The notes beneath the pieces were generated by a model. That model worked only from the letters and a program-made list of their open reading frames with translations. It ran no database searches and was not told the DNA's origin. This document shows positions 25,305-36,215 of a stretch of 64,000 bases of DNA, piece by piece; position 1 is the first letter of the stretch; each line of letters opens with the position of its first letter. Source of the DNA: Calliopum simillimum (Eukaryota; Arthropoda; Insecta; Diptera; Lauxaniidae); contig OX638368.1 in NCBI GenBank assembly GCA_951812925.1, positions 112,367,309-112,431,308 on the forward strand, read 5' to 3'. Both the position numbers and the translations under genes were made by a program.

Positions 25305-26137
25305 TAAGGGTGTAAATTTTGGCCTGGCCAAAAAATAAAAACCCCACACTGCAGTATTTTGAAAATGTTGCTTATATGAGAGGTGCCACGCCCTCTTGTC
25401 CGAGTACACCCAGTTTTTGTTCAGAGCTTGCATTTATAGTTTTTAGTGTCAGAGTGAAATTTAGTTGGATTATCTCAAAAAACTTTTTCAGTATAGCATT
25501 TTGAAACTTTTGCTTATATGGGAGGTGCCACGCCCCCTTGTACGATTTCAACCAATTTTTGCTGAGAGCTTTCATTTATAATTTTTAGTGTCTGAGTCGA
25601 AGTTGGTTCGAATATCACAAAAAACGCTTTCAGTATAGCGTTTTGAAGCTTTTGCTTGTATGGGAGGTGCCACGCCCTCTTGTCCGAATTCGCTTAATTT
25701 TTCTCAGAGCTTGCGCTTAGAATTCGTAGTATTTGTGTGTATTGTGGTTGCATTGTCGTGAAAAATACTACTAAAATTGCATTTTGAATATAATTTTTGT
25801 ATGGGCGGTAGGCGTGTCTGTTGACCGATTTTGCTCATTTTCAATCCCCCGAGCTAACTTTGACGACGGAGGCAGTGTACCAAATTTCATTGAATTACCT
25901 TGCTCAGGGCGTGGCACCTCCCATATAAGGAAATACTTCAAAACGCTATACTGAAAGCGTGTTTTGAGATATTCAAACCAAATTTGGCTCAGACACTAAG
26001 AATTATAAATGCAAGCTATTGACAAAAATTGGGTGAAATCGGACAAAGGGGCGTGGCACCTCCCATATAAGCAAAAGTTTCGAAATGCTGCAGTGTAGGG
26101 TATTTATTTTTTGGCCAGGCCAAAAGTTACACCCTTA
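25305..26137. mobile_element. fold-back element with GGTGCCACGCCC modules
   Basis: Ends TAAGGGTGTAAATTTTGGCC and GGCCAAAAGTTACACCCTTA are mirrored, with an internal TTTTGGCCTGGCCAAAA palindrome at each end. The left part has three direct ~138-bp modules (TATGGGAGGTGCCACGCCC, TTCAGTATAGCGTTTTGAA); the right part has two in the opposite direction. No coding capacity; ORFs are artefacts of the modules. Confidence 0.85.
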
Positions 26138-26324
26138 TTAGTTTTTTTTCACTAACTCGCTAACGGCGAAAAATGAGTGTCATAATTTTTACTCTACTCG
26201 AGTAGTAAAAAAATTAAAGTAATCCGCACTAATTCTCAAACATAAATTATCTGACCCTAAAGAAACATATTGACTTTATAATTCTAATAAAAGTAAATAT
26301 ATATCTTTGGACAAACAATATAAT

Positions 26325-26462
26325 AATATACAAATTTTATAACTCTTGATCATATGAATCAGTGGTGTAGAGGTCTAACAAGTGTTTAGTTGTAAGTAAA
26401 AATAATATTTTTACCTCGGTTCGAGTCTGCGATGAGTTGGTTTTTTTTTTTTTTTTTTAACT
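26325..26462 (+). repeat. tRNA-derived repeat (SINE-like), copy 2
   Basis: AGTGGTGTAGAGGTCTAACAAG is an A-box-like head. CGGTTCGAGTC at ~26417 is a B-box match. A run of 18 T follows. The first 80 bp match 18160-18240. Acceptor-stem pairing is absent, so it is not a tRNA gene. Confidence 0.55.
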
Positions 26463-26569
26463 TTAGAGTAAGTTAAATATCACTTAAATTTTATAAAAAA
26501 AAATGACTATGCTGTTAGGTTGTTCGAAAATTCTGTTTTATTGGGGGAAATAAGACGAAAAAAGAGCTG

Positions 26570-28100
26570 CTGTGCGGAATAATTCCAAGTGAATTTTGTC
26601 ACCGGAATTGTCTTTATTAAAGCATGATGAATAATGTGTAAAAAGTCCATTGAATTCCATTGTGCGCATAAAAAGTTATTCAGGCTCAAAGGTCGCTAAA
26701 ATCAGTTTTTTGCAAAAATCTCGCTTACGCAAACATTTACAGAAAAATTTTTCTCTACAATTTTGTAATACAGGAAATTTCCTATGTAAAAAATGTTTTT
26801 ATGTAGCTTATAGTTTAGGAGATAACTCAATTTAAAAAATTGTGAACAGTTTTTATATGTAAATGCTACATATAAGAGGTACATTAAGCTAGCAGCGCGA
26901 AAATGGCAGAACTGAAAAAAAAAAAATGCCATAATTATAGGCTAATTATAGGCTAATTTTGGGCCGAAACGCCGCCCACTTACCCCTACTTTTATGTAAA
27001 ACTAAAATTTAATTTTTTTTTTTTTTTAAAAAAAATTAAACGCTTTTTATTTGGCGATTGGGCATTTAAATAGCCTATAATTAGCCTATAATTATTGACT
27101 ACTTACTTCTCGAAATAGCTCTTAAGTTTAAGCTAGCAGAGCTAACTTTTTTAAAAAAATGAAGAGCCTAAAATTCGGCGTTTGGGCCCAAAATTAGCCT
27201 ATAATTATGGCATTTTTTTTTTCAGTTCTGCCATTTTCGCTCTGCTAGCTTAATGGACCTACGAATAAGTTCATATTAAAATATTTTACTTTTAAAATTG
27301 CGAATACTCTTTAACGATTAGTTGTACAAAAAAAAAAAATTAAAAACCGTTCAAAAGATAATTGGATTCTGTAAGCATCGCATTAAATTTTTTTTGGAGC
27401 CACTCATGGTCTAAAAGATATTCTTCAAAAACCGTTAAAGTCTCGAAAATACTGGTTTTTGAACGATATCTCTGAAACGGCAAGTCATACGATAAACAGC
27501 AACACCATCAATTTTGTAGAGAATCACAAGATCTACAAAAAATAAGCCATATGTGTACACATTAAAGTAACCGTTTAGAAGTTATTTAATAAAAACCGGT
27601 TTTTTTGCTATTCAAAGGTTTTTTTTGAATATTGAACGGTTACTTCAATGTGTACACATATGGCTTATTTTTTTTAGATCTTGTGATTCTCTACAAAATT
27701 GATGCGGTTGCTTTTTATCGTATGACTTACCGTTTCAGAGAAATCCTTCAAAAACCAGTATTTTCGAAATCTTGACGGTTTTTGAAGAATATCTTTCACG
27801 TAGCATTTACATATAAAAGCTGTGCACGATTTTTTAAATTGAGTTATCTCCTAAACTATAAGCTACACAAAAACATTTTTTACATCTTTACATAGGAAAT
27901 TTCCTGTGTTACAAAATTGTGGAGAAAAATTTTTCTGTGAATGTTTGCGTTAGCGAGATATTTGCAAAAAAACTGATTTTAGCAACCTTTGAGCCTGAAT
28001 AACTTTTTATGCGCACAATGGACTTTTTACACATTATTCATTATGCTCTAATAAAAACAATTCCGGTGAAAAAAATTCATTTGGAATTTTTTCGCAGAAA
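26570..28100. mobile_element. fold-back element, interrupted by a MITE
   Basis: Left arm 26570-26875 and 27405-27595 is mirrored by 27620-28090 (for example TTATTCAGGCTCAAAGGTCG with CCTTTGAGCCTGAATAAC; GTGTACACATATGGCTTA both ways). The symmetry centre is near 27608. The left arm is broken by ~535 bp including the MITE at 26884-27253. The core CTATAGTTTAGGAGATA / GTCATACG...GAGATATC recurs in it. No coding potential. Confidence 0.85.
26884..27253. mobile_element. MITE with TAAGCTAGCAG ends inside the fold-back
   Basis: TAAGCTAGCAGCGCGAAAATG at the left is mirrored by CATTTTCGCTCTGCTAGCTTA at the right, continuing into mirrored GCCATAATTATAGGCTAAT. It contains GCCGCCCACTTACCCCT, also present in the MULE-like MITE at 12270. 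Confidence 0.8.
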
Positions 28101-28730
28101 TATTCTTATTTTCTTGGGCTAAGTTGCCACTATATTGTCTTGAAATTCTGGTATATTTTTTTAAGAAATAAAGTAGTGCGAACTATTTTTTTCCCCCGTG
28201 TACTTTGGTTGGAATTCAAAAAACTCGCTTTGATACAGTTCTGGAATAGCTTCCTTCTCTGCGTTACAAACGGAAAGACAAAGTGTATATACCCTGAATG
28301 AAGGGTATAAAAAGTGAACCATGCGCTTATTTACCATTGCCTTTATTGCCTATAAATCATATTACAAATTCAATTTGCAAGTAGGATCTGACAATGAAGA
28401 AAACTACTTCAATGTACATTACAGGTGGAAAAAATCGTTAACAATTAGTCATAAATATTTTAAGTAGATAATAACAAATATAACCGTTACTGCTGCTGTT
28501 AATGGACTGCAACATTTTTCTCAAGTGTTCATTTTTATTTTTATTATTTTCAAAACAATTTGCTTGTTAGTTCTAATGACCTAATGAGTATGAGCTACTT
28601 GTAGTGTACGAACGCAATAAAATTTGATTAAAAAAAAATTAAAGGATAATTAAAAAAAAAATTTAAAAGTTCAGTTAGCTATGTTTGAGATTTTTCAAAT
28701 AAACAATTCAGCGCCTAAAACTTTTGTAGT
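28101..28730. other. no gene recognised
   Basis: AT-rich. ATATACCCTGAATGAAGGGT at ~28289 is a palindromic TE end of a type common in flies. Nothing else is assigned. Confidence 0.35.
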
Positions 28731-28912
28731 CAATGCCCAGCGGGAACCACGATAGAAAGAAGGCTGAAATTTTTAGGAGTTATCGACCTGGGGTCAAACT
28801 ATATTTTTGAAAAAAAAAAAATGTTTCCAAGCAAAATGGGTGCCGTATGGCACCGCTGGGTATTAATGGGTTAATGATTTGGTTTAATTTTTTTTTTTTT
28901 TCTTGGGTAGGT

Positions 28913-31259
28913 ACACAGTAAAAATTTTAGTTTAATTTTAAAACCAAAAAAAGTATTTATATAGAACAATGCCAACGTAAATGCAGAAGGGTACAATTGA
29001 AATTTCATAGGACATCAAAACACAAAAATGAACAGTTGCTTGTATGCAATAGGGATTGAAGTCGGACTAGTACTGGTAGGTAGAGGACTAGTTAATGAAC
29101 TATACTTGAACTAGCCCGTTTGCCTGCAGGGTATAATTGAAAAAAAAAAAAAAAAAACATATTTTACTTATGTAGATAATTTACGAACTCTTTAGCGCAT
29201 TCAGTTATTAAGTTTATTGACGTAGTAGTGTGAAATTTTTATTTAAACAACCCTGCAGAAAAAAATATGAGACAGTCTACAAAACATACTAGGGCCAGTT
29301 TGATATCAGGTTGTAGTTTGAATGGGCAAATAAATTTGTATCGTAACGAAAACAAAACACAAATTACGTTTTTGCTTTTGAAAAATTTGTGTTTTTTAAT
29401 TTATTTTAAGAAATAATAAGCTCAAATCAAAAAAAAAAAAAAAAAATATTACTACGTGTATAGGTTGACTACATACGAAACCACTGGTTAAAGACGAGTT
29501 GTTAAAAGACTACTTTACACCACAACTAGTCCCAGACTGGTGTAAAAGTAATGCAAAAGGGGTCAATTGAAATTTTGTAGGACATCAACACACAAAAGAG
29601 AACAGTTGCTTACATGTAAAAGGGGTTGAACTCGGACTAGCACTGGTCGATAAAGGACTGACGCAAAGAATATTTTAATACTTTTCTTGGACTTACAGTA
29701 CAGTCATTTGGTACTTTACCTGGAAAATTTTGCGGGATTTTTGCAAATGAGTTATTTTATAGGTTTTGATGTGCTCTTACAAAATTTCAACTTTGCTACC
29801 TCGAGTCGTGTTCGCTCGCGCCGCCATATTGGAAAAATGCCGTCCAAAATATCTCTTTAACGGTTACATTTAGAGAAAAATATTGTGGTCCAATATTGTA
29901 GCTTATAAATTTTGCTATAAAAATGATCTCTTAATTGTTTCTGTACGACTTACAACTCAGGAGATATCCTAATTCAAAATTTGAAAAAAAATTAGTAAAT
30001 TGTGCATGCCGCTTATAAGTAGGCACAGTGATGTGTTGAGCTTAAAATTACAATAACTCATGAACGCTAAGCCACACGTTCAAAGTAAAAACACTTTTTT
30101 ATAGGAAATTACTTTCACTATAATCTACATTTTAGTTTTTTTTTACATGACCTATAGTTTACGAGATATTTTTTCACCAAACCTAAAATTTAGAAAAAAA
30201 CTGTTTTTTCAAAATAGCTCCAAAAATGTTAGTTCTAGAAAAAAAAAATTTTCGCATTTTGTAGAACAATCAATTCCCTTTAAGGGTTTCTCCGTACTGT
30301 TTTTTCGTCCGACTTACCGTTTATGAGATATCGCGTCTTGAAAATTATTCAAAATTGAACATTGTACTATGCTCTATGCTATGCTCAATTTTGAATGATT
30401 TTCAAGTCGCGATATCTCGTGAAGGGTACATCTAACGAAAAAACAGTTCGGAGAGACTCTTATAGGGAATTGAACGTACTACAAAATGAGTGAAGAATTT
30501 TTTTTCTAGGACGAACCGTTTTGGAGCTATTTTGAAAAAACGGTTTTTTTAAAAATTTTAGGTTTGTTGAAAAAATATCTCGTAAACTATAGGTCATGTG
30601 AAAAAAAACTAAAATGTAGATTATAGTGAAAGTAATTTCCTATAAAAAAGTGTTTTTACTTTGAACGTGTGACTTAGCGTTCATGAGTTATTGTAATTTT
30701 AAGCTCAACACATCACTGTGCCTACTCATAAGCGGCATGCACAATTTACTAATTTTTTTTCAAATTTTGAATTAGGATATCTCCTGAGTTGTAAGTCGTA
30801 CGGAAACAATTAAGAGATCATTTTTATAGCAAAATTTATAAGCTACAATATTGGGCCACAATATTTTTCTCTAGATGTAACGTTAAAGAGATATTTGTAA
30901 AAAACTGATTTTGGACGCCATTTTTCCAATATGGCGGCGCGAGCGAACACGACTCGAGGTAGCAAAGTTGAAATTTTGAAAGAGCACATCGAAATCTATA
31001 AAATAACTCATTTGCAAAAATCCCGCAAAACATTCCAGGCAACATCATTTTATTCTCCCAAATGATTTTTCTATTATTTAAGACTAAAAATCATTAGTTT
31101 TTTAAATTTGAAGTAATTTTAGGATTGTTTTTGAGCCACTTTGGTATTAAAAAATTTAAAAAACTAAACTTTTTGGAATAAATTTTGAATTTAATACCAA
31201 AACAGTTAAAAATCAATACTAAATGGAATCAAAAGTTAAACTACAATTTTTTACTGTGT
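28913..31259. mobile_element. TIR composite, ACACAGTAAAAA ends, with nested insertions
   Basis: ACACAGTAAAAATTTTAGTT at the left and AAACTACAATTTTTTACTGTGT-type sequence at the right (mirrored ACACAGTAAAAAATTGTAG) bound 2.35 kb. The outer parts match the 210-bp MITE at 1764-1973. Inside are two direct copies, ~550 bp apart, of an AATTGAAATTT...GGACATCAA...GAACAGTTGCTT segment (29000, 29550) and the large fold-back at 29719. No transposase. Confidence 0.7.
29719..31039. mobile_element. near-complete hairpin fold-back element, arms ~640 bp
   Basis: CCTGGAAAATTTTGCGGGAT at the left end is mirrored by CCCGCAAAACATTCCAGG at the right, and symmetry continues with few mismatches to a centre near 30377 with a loop of only ~30 bp (ATTGTACTATGCTCTATGCT region). 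Outer CATTTGG/CCAAATG may extend it to 29703-31068. Transcripts of either strand would form a long double-stranded hairpin. The GAGATAT core recurs five times per arm at ~100-bp steps. Non-coding. Confidence 0.9.
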
Positions 31260-31910
31260 AATAAGTAAATACATTGACTATCGTATTAGAAAGGAAGAAC
31301 CACATTAAGTGTGACACTTAAGACATAATGTTTTTATATCTCTTTTTAATATTTTTCTATCTTTTTACGAAGCCATTCGATACATTCAGAGTTTTTACAA
31401 CTTATTCGGTATATTTAGCATATTTGAAGTTTGAAAGATTAAAGCAAAAAGATAAGAAAAGCACCATATAGAAGAGCTGTGAATAATAAATTTACTTAAG
31501 TAGTCAGGATATCCCCGATCAAACATGGATTGGTCTACAGGAATTGAAAATAAAAATCGCAATACAAATTTTTTAGCCCTTACAAAAAAAAGCTTTTGGA
31601 ATATTTCTATTTAATTCCCAGAATAGGTTTTAAATAAGCTGTTAAGGCAACCATTGATGTATGTATCTCTTATAAAGATTTTTTCCCACCATTCTAATTG
31701 AAATTTTATCGAATTGCAAATATTCCTTACAGTTTCACTTTATGTCTCGCACTTGACCGATTTTTAAAATGGATTACATTTTAATTTTTACTGACCCACC
31801 TTTAACATCATATGGTTATAAGTTTTTACATACCCATTGGCACCATAAATTTAATTTTTTTTTAACTTTACATACAACATTTCTCACACGCTCGTAAACT
31901 CAAAAGTAGA
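31260..31910. other. no gene recognised
   Basis: AT-rich DNA between the TIR composite and the recursive splice site. No ORF or repeat identified. Confidence 0.4.
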
Positions 31911-31916
31911 AATCAT

Positions 31917-31950
31917 CTTACCTGCAAAGAAAATAGAAAAAAAAACAAAG
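31917..31950 (-). promoter_or_regulatory. candidate recursive splice site (ratchet point)
   Basis: Read on the minus strand, a pyrimidine tract of about 20 bp ends TTTTCTTTGCAG and is followed at once by GTAAGATG. The 3' splice site and 5' splice site share the AG|GT junction at 31921/31922, leaving a zero-length exon. This matches the (Y)nNCAG|GTAAG consensus used to remove long fly introns in steps. It implies a long minus-strand intron here. Atg16, whose 5' exons are missing, is the only known minus-strand candidate. An ordinary donor of an unseen small exon is the alternative. Confidence 0.55.
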
Positions 31951-32650
31951 TCAATATTGGTTTATTGGCTGATAACTTAATAAAAAAAATTCCAATAAAT
32001 CAAAATACATTCGCATCCGCATCAACAACAGTTCATTAATCACCAAACAGTCAGGCGTTGTGCGCGCTTCTGATTTATGCGAATTTGCACGCATGCGCGC
32101 AGTTGAGCAAAAGTGTAAGGAAAGAGCGGCTGTTATGGTACAAAATGGACAAATCATATAAATAATATGTAATTATTAAAAGCAACACAAACAACACTCA
32201 CAACAAACATCAACGATAATTTGCAACATGCAGCGGTCGTCGATGTTGCTAACGTTGTCTGTTTGTTGCCTTCTCGTGTAGAATGGATACCGCCACCACC
32301 AACTGGGTGCGAGCATTAACAGCATTAAACCGCGGCAGCAGCAGCAGCGTCAAAAATGCCGCAAATATTTGTAAATGATTTAAATTAAAAAATTTAAAAT
32401 TCAAGTTTTATTGAACAATTAATTTTGTGTTCAAGTTTAATGAATTGAAGTGGTTGTTGTTGGTCAGTTCGAACTAGTGATGTTTGATAATCGGTTATTT
32501 GATAAAGTTTTGGTTACAATCATGTCTGATGATAACACAATCAGAATTCGGTTAGTGAGGTATTATTCAGAAATTGATCTTTAGTGGATCCGGGAATAGT
32601 ACTTTTTTTTTTTAAAAAAAGTAGAAGACTGCTCACATTAAAAAATAAAA
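31951..32650. other. unique-looking, possibly regulatory, DNA
   Basis: More balanced composition, with CGCATGCGCGCAG, ACACAAACAACACTCACAAC and CGGCAGCAGCAGCAGCG segments and no TE signature. No ORF of note (the minus ORF 31951-32157 lacks motifs). Confidence 0.3.
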
Positions 32651-32654
32651 ATCA

Positions 32655-33095
32655 AAACCTGAAGGTTTTCGAAGGTCACCCGAAGGCTTCATAGTCAAAA
32701 CGAAGAATACCTAGGTATCCTCGAGGAAAAACATCTATGGCGGACTATCAACAAGCTTTAATTGATAGTTTTCTGGGAAACCAGAAGGTTTCTAAAGTTC
32801 ACCCGAAGGCTTCATATATAAAACGAATAATATCGAGGCATACCAGAGGAAAAACATATATGCCGGAATAGCAGCTATCCTTAATTGATAGTTTTCTGGG
32901 TAATCCGAAGAATCCCGAAGTACATCAGAATGCTTCATAGTCAAAACGAAGAATATCTAGGTATACTTGAGGAAACATATCTACGGCGGACTATCAAAAA
33001 AGCTTTAGTGATAGTTTTCTGGGAAACCCAAAGGCTCCCAAAGGTCACCCATATGCTTCATTGTCAGAACGAAGCATAATTAGAGGTATACACTT
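32655..33095. repeat. ~123-bp tandem repeat, 3.5 copies
   Basis: GATAGTTTTCTGGG starts at about 32764, 32888 and 33010, each followed by AACC.RAAGG, CCCGAAGGCTTCATAGTCAA-type and GAGGAAAAACATMTATG segments. ORFs over it read the repeat. Confidence 0.9.
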
Positions 33096-33650
33096 TTGGA
33101 ATTTTAACGATATTTTTTATTTTTTTCGATACTTTTGGACTTTTACCATTTCTTCGGTGTATTTCAATGCTTTTGGGCTTTCATCGATGTTTAACATGTT
33201 TTTCGATACTCCTGGACTTTTACCATTTTTTTCGATGTATTTCAATATTTTTCGATATTTTTGTATTCTTACCGATTTCTCGTTACTTTTGAACTCTTAC
33301 CGATTTCTTCGAGGTATTTAACATTTTTCTATACTTTCTGAACTTTACCGATATATTTCGAAACATTAGACTTTTGCCCATTTTTTCGATGTAAATATTT
33401 CGATACTTTTGGACTCTTACCGATATTTGAGATGTTTTTCAATACCTTTCGACATTTACCGATTTCATCGATATATTTTAATATTTTTCAATACTTTTGA
33501 GCTTTCGCCGATATTTTAGATGTTTTTCGATACTTTTAGACTTCTAGCGATATTTTACGATAATTTTGGACCTTTACCGATATTCATATGTTTTTCGATA
33601 CTTTTGGACTTTTTTAGATATTTTGGGACATCTGTTTTTGAGACATTATT
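33096..33650. repeat. degenerate repeat of TTTCGATACTTTTGGACTTT
   Basis: The phrase TTTTTCGATACTTTTGGACT and variants recur about ten times together with TTACCGATTTCTTCGATGTA. Spacing varies from 45 to 75 bp. Confidence 0.75.
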
Positions 33651-34350
33651 TTAGAAAATAAGTTTTCTATATAGTTCTTTTTAGCGCTTAAATGGTAGTT
33701 TTCCTGAGATAATTATTTTTCCGACCGTAAACTAAAAATCAATATTAACGATTATTTTGGATGGTAAAAATAAAATTCAGTCAGATATACCGTAAAATAA
33801 GACGATATGATTATTTTACATCGGAAGATAACAAAAACAAAAACTATCGCAGAGATAAAAGTTAGAAATAATGATTAATGATCGTAAAAATAAAAATCAG
33901 GAAAAAAATTATTGAATATCTCACAATGACAATTTAGGAACTACATAATTTTATAACGTTAAAATAAAAATCGGAAATAACAATTATTTTAAGACCTAAA
34001 AATAAAAGTCCGAAATCTTTTATTATTTTAGATCGTAAAAATAAATACCAACACACTCAATTACTTATCTGAGATCGTACAGATAAAATTAAGAAGTAAC
34101 GATTACTTTTTGAATGATAAAAATAAAATTTAGAAATATCGTAAAAACAAATGTAAAACAACGATAATTTCAAAAATAAATTAAAAAAAAAAATCAAAAA
34201 TAATAATTATTTCAGACCCTAAAATAAAAATAAATGATTCTATAATGATTATAAATAAAAATCAAAAATAAAGATTATATTACATCGTAAAAATGAAAAT
34301 TAGAAATTCTGTAAAATTTTAAGTTATAACGATTATTTCTGAAATAAAAA
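33651..34350. repeat. degenerate AT-rich repeat (AATAACGATTATTTTRGA / AAAATAAAAATCAGAA)
   Basis: About ten loosely spaced copies of GTAAAAATAAAAATCAGAAA alternating with TAACGATTATTTTAGATC. They follow directly on the previous array, with no coding potential. Confidence 0.6.
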
Positions 34351-35300
34351 TTAGAAAATCTACGATTTTCAACATCATTAAGGAACTACAAAAAAAAAAA
34401 AAATAACATCACTAGCAGCATAACAATCTTATCAACGGGTTATTGTTTCATATTTTCAAAAACTCTCAAATGTAGGTCGCAAAATTAACCATTTAATAGA
34501 ACAAAATTAACAGTGACGGCGGCAACTTAATGATCAACCACGATCGATAAGATGCGACATCGGTTAAAAAGCGTGCTCTTCAAAGGAGGTGGGTGACCTG
34601 CTGTTTTTTGTATTAAAATCAATATGGGTTTTGCGTTATGGTTTAAATTGCTATTGTGCAAAAACACATAAAGCGCGCACATATTATTCAGATTGTTTGT
34701 AAAAAAATACAAAGAAAACAAAATTTAAAATACAGAAAAAAATAGCCTTCGAGCTACCAAAAAAAAAAAATTCTAAAGAGTAATACTTTCATGTTGCAAA
34801 AAAAGCAAATTAAGTTATCATTAGTCAGCGGATTTTGGCATTTTGTAATGAGTGGAAACCCTTAGGGGTAGCCGTGTTAACAAACACTGGGTGTTGTTGC
34901 TAACAAATTTGACCAAAATCTGTCCTAATATTGCATGAATCAAAGTGAAAGCGGAAATTTTATAGAATGTTTGCTGAATGAACTGAATTATTTAAAATGT
35001 GAATTAAGTATTTTATATTGTTAAATTTTTTGTTAAGGTCTATATTTAGATATTGAAATTGAATCTTTTACAGTAGAGAAATTAATTTTCCACTTCGTTT
35101 TAAGGATTACGAAAAGTAATACTTAGCTTTTAGGTTATGAACAACGGTTTGTCAATAAACTTGGAATGAGTTTCGGTATTAGGATCCACTTAGTTTCATA
35201 AGCAAAATTTTTCAAATCGTGTGTTTTTATATGAGGAGTGATTTTTCAAATGACCGTATTTTCATGACACACAAATTTTCAGTAATGAGAAAAAACTTTT
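34351..35300. other. no gene recognised
   Basis: No TE ends or convincing ORFs. The minus ORF at 34527-34721 has no motif. Confidence 0.4.
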
Positions 35301-35309
35301 AGGGGCTGT

Positions 35310-36215
35310 TTGCAGTAACTAATGTTAAGCTCGTGTTCTGACAGCATGAAGTTGTTGTGCATATACCGGAGCAAACAGACGCATTTGCTTTGTGCTGAGC
35401 AGAAAACAATTTTTGAATAAGTGAAAGTCAACTGTAAACAGTATGCAGTAAATTTATTATATTTTGTGATTCAAAACCGAATCGAGCCGAAATGTTCACA
35501 CAACACAAGTGCTGTTCAAAGTGGCTGTCAAAGTCGGTTGTGGGTCGAATGTGGGCACCCTTTTTTTTATTTAATGCGTATGATTTACTGAAATATCGTC
35601 GTGGATGTCAACATTACAAATTTAAATGGTGATTTTATCCTTTTTTTTTTTAATGGAAAGGAAAGAAACAATAGGCCCTTTGAAGAAAAAAAGTTATTTT
35701 CATTAAGTGTGAGTGGTAAGATGGAATACCACTTTGTAAAAAATCTCGGTATTGAGTTTCCAGACAAGTGGACCGAATAGCAAATGGCGGAAATGGATTA
35801 GTACAAAAAAAAATCTTGCTTGGCAAAAAAGCAATTTCAACAAGGGCTTAGAAATACATCACCTAGCCGGCTTAGTCTGCAAAACAATTGATCTGCCATT
35901 GACTAAGTCTGGTTTCAGGGCAACAGGCATGATGCCATTGGATCCAGATCAATGTTGCTGATTTTGTTGTAGCTGTTGAGCAGAATTTGTTGAATTTGTG
36001 TGAGTCAAATGTTACCAAAATAAATTAAATTTGCTTTCTTCTCCATTTGATTGCGTTTAACTCCATATTTTCCCATTTTTTCGCCGATTTTCTATGGGTG
36101 CCCACAGCCGTCCCAAAGTTTTTTTTTTTGTCAAAAATGATTACTTCAATATTTGTTTGATATAATTTTTCCAACTGACGAAATTAATTGACTTTCTTCA
36201 CCAAGAAAAGTATAA
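35310..36215 (+). mobile_element. pogo-like element, truncated copy
   Basis: ACAGCATGAAGTTGTTGTGCAT-type left part, two internal AGTCGGTTGTGGG / TGTGGGCACCC motifs at ~35533 and a right GGGTGCCCACAGCCGTCC at ~36106. All match the copies at 53208-54350 and 56170-57119. Both outermost ends are missing. Confidence 0.8.
35752..36000 (+). pseudogene. pogo-like transposase C-terminus, relic
   Basis: Reads LSFQTSGPNSKWRKW at first, then SGFRATGMMPLDPDQC, the FRATGxxPFDPxxF block that closes the DDE region of pogo/Tigger-type (CENP-B-like) transposases. No ATG opens the frame and it runs into stops. Confidence 0.75.

Noticed and set aside
29736..29760. Second recursive splice site (TTTTCCAG|GTAAAG on the minus strand at ~29719)
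   Set aside because: It is formed by the end of a fold-back element and lacks a good pyrimidine tract.
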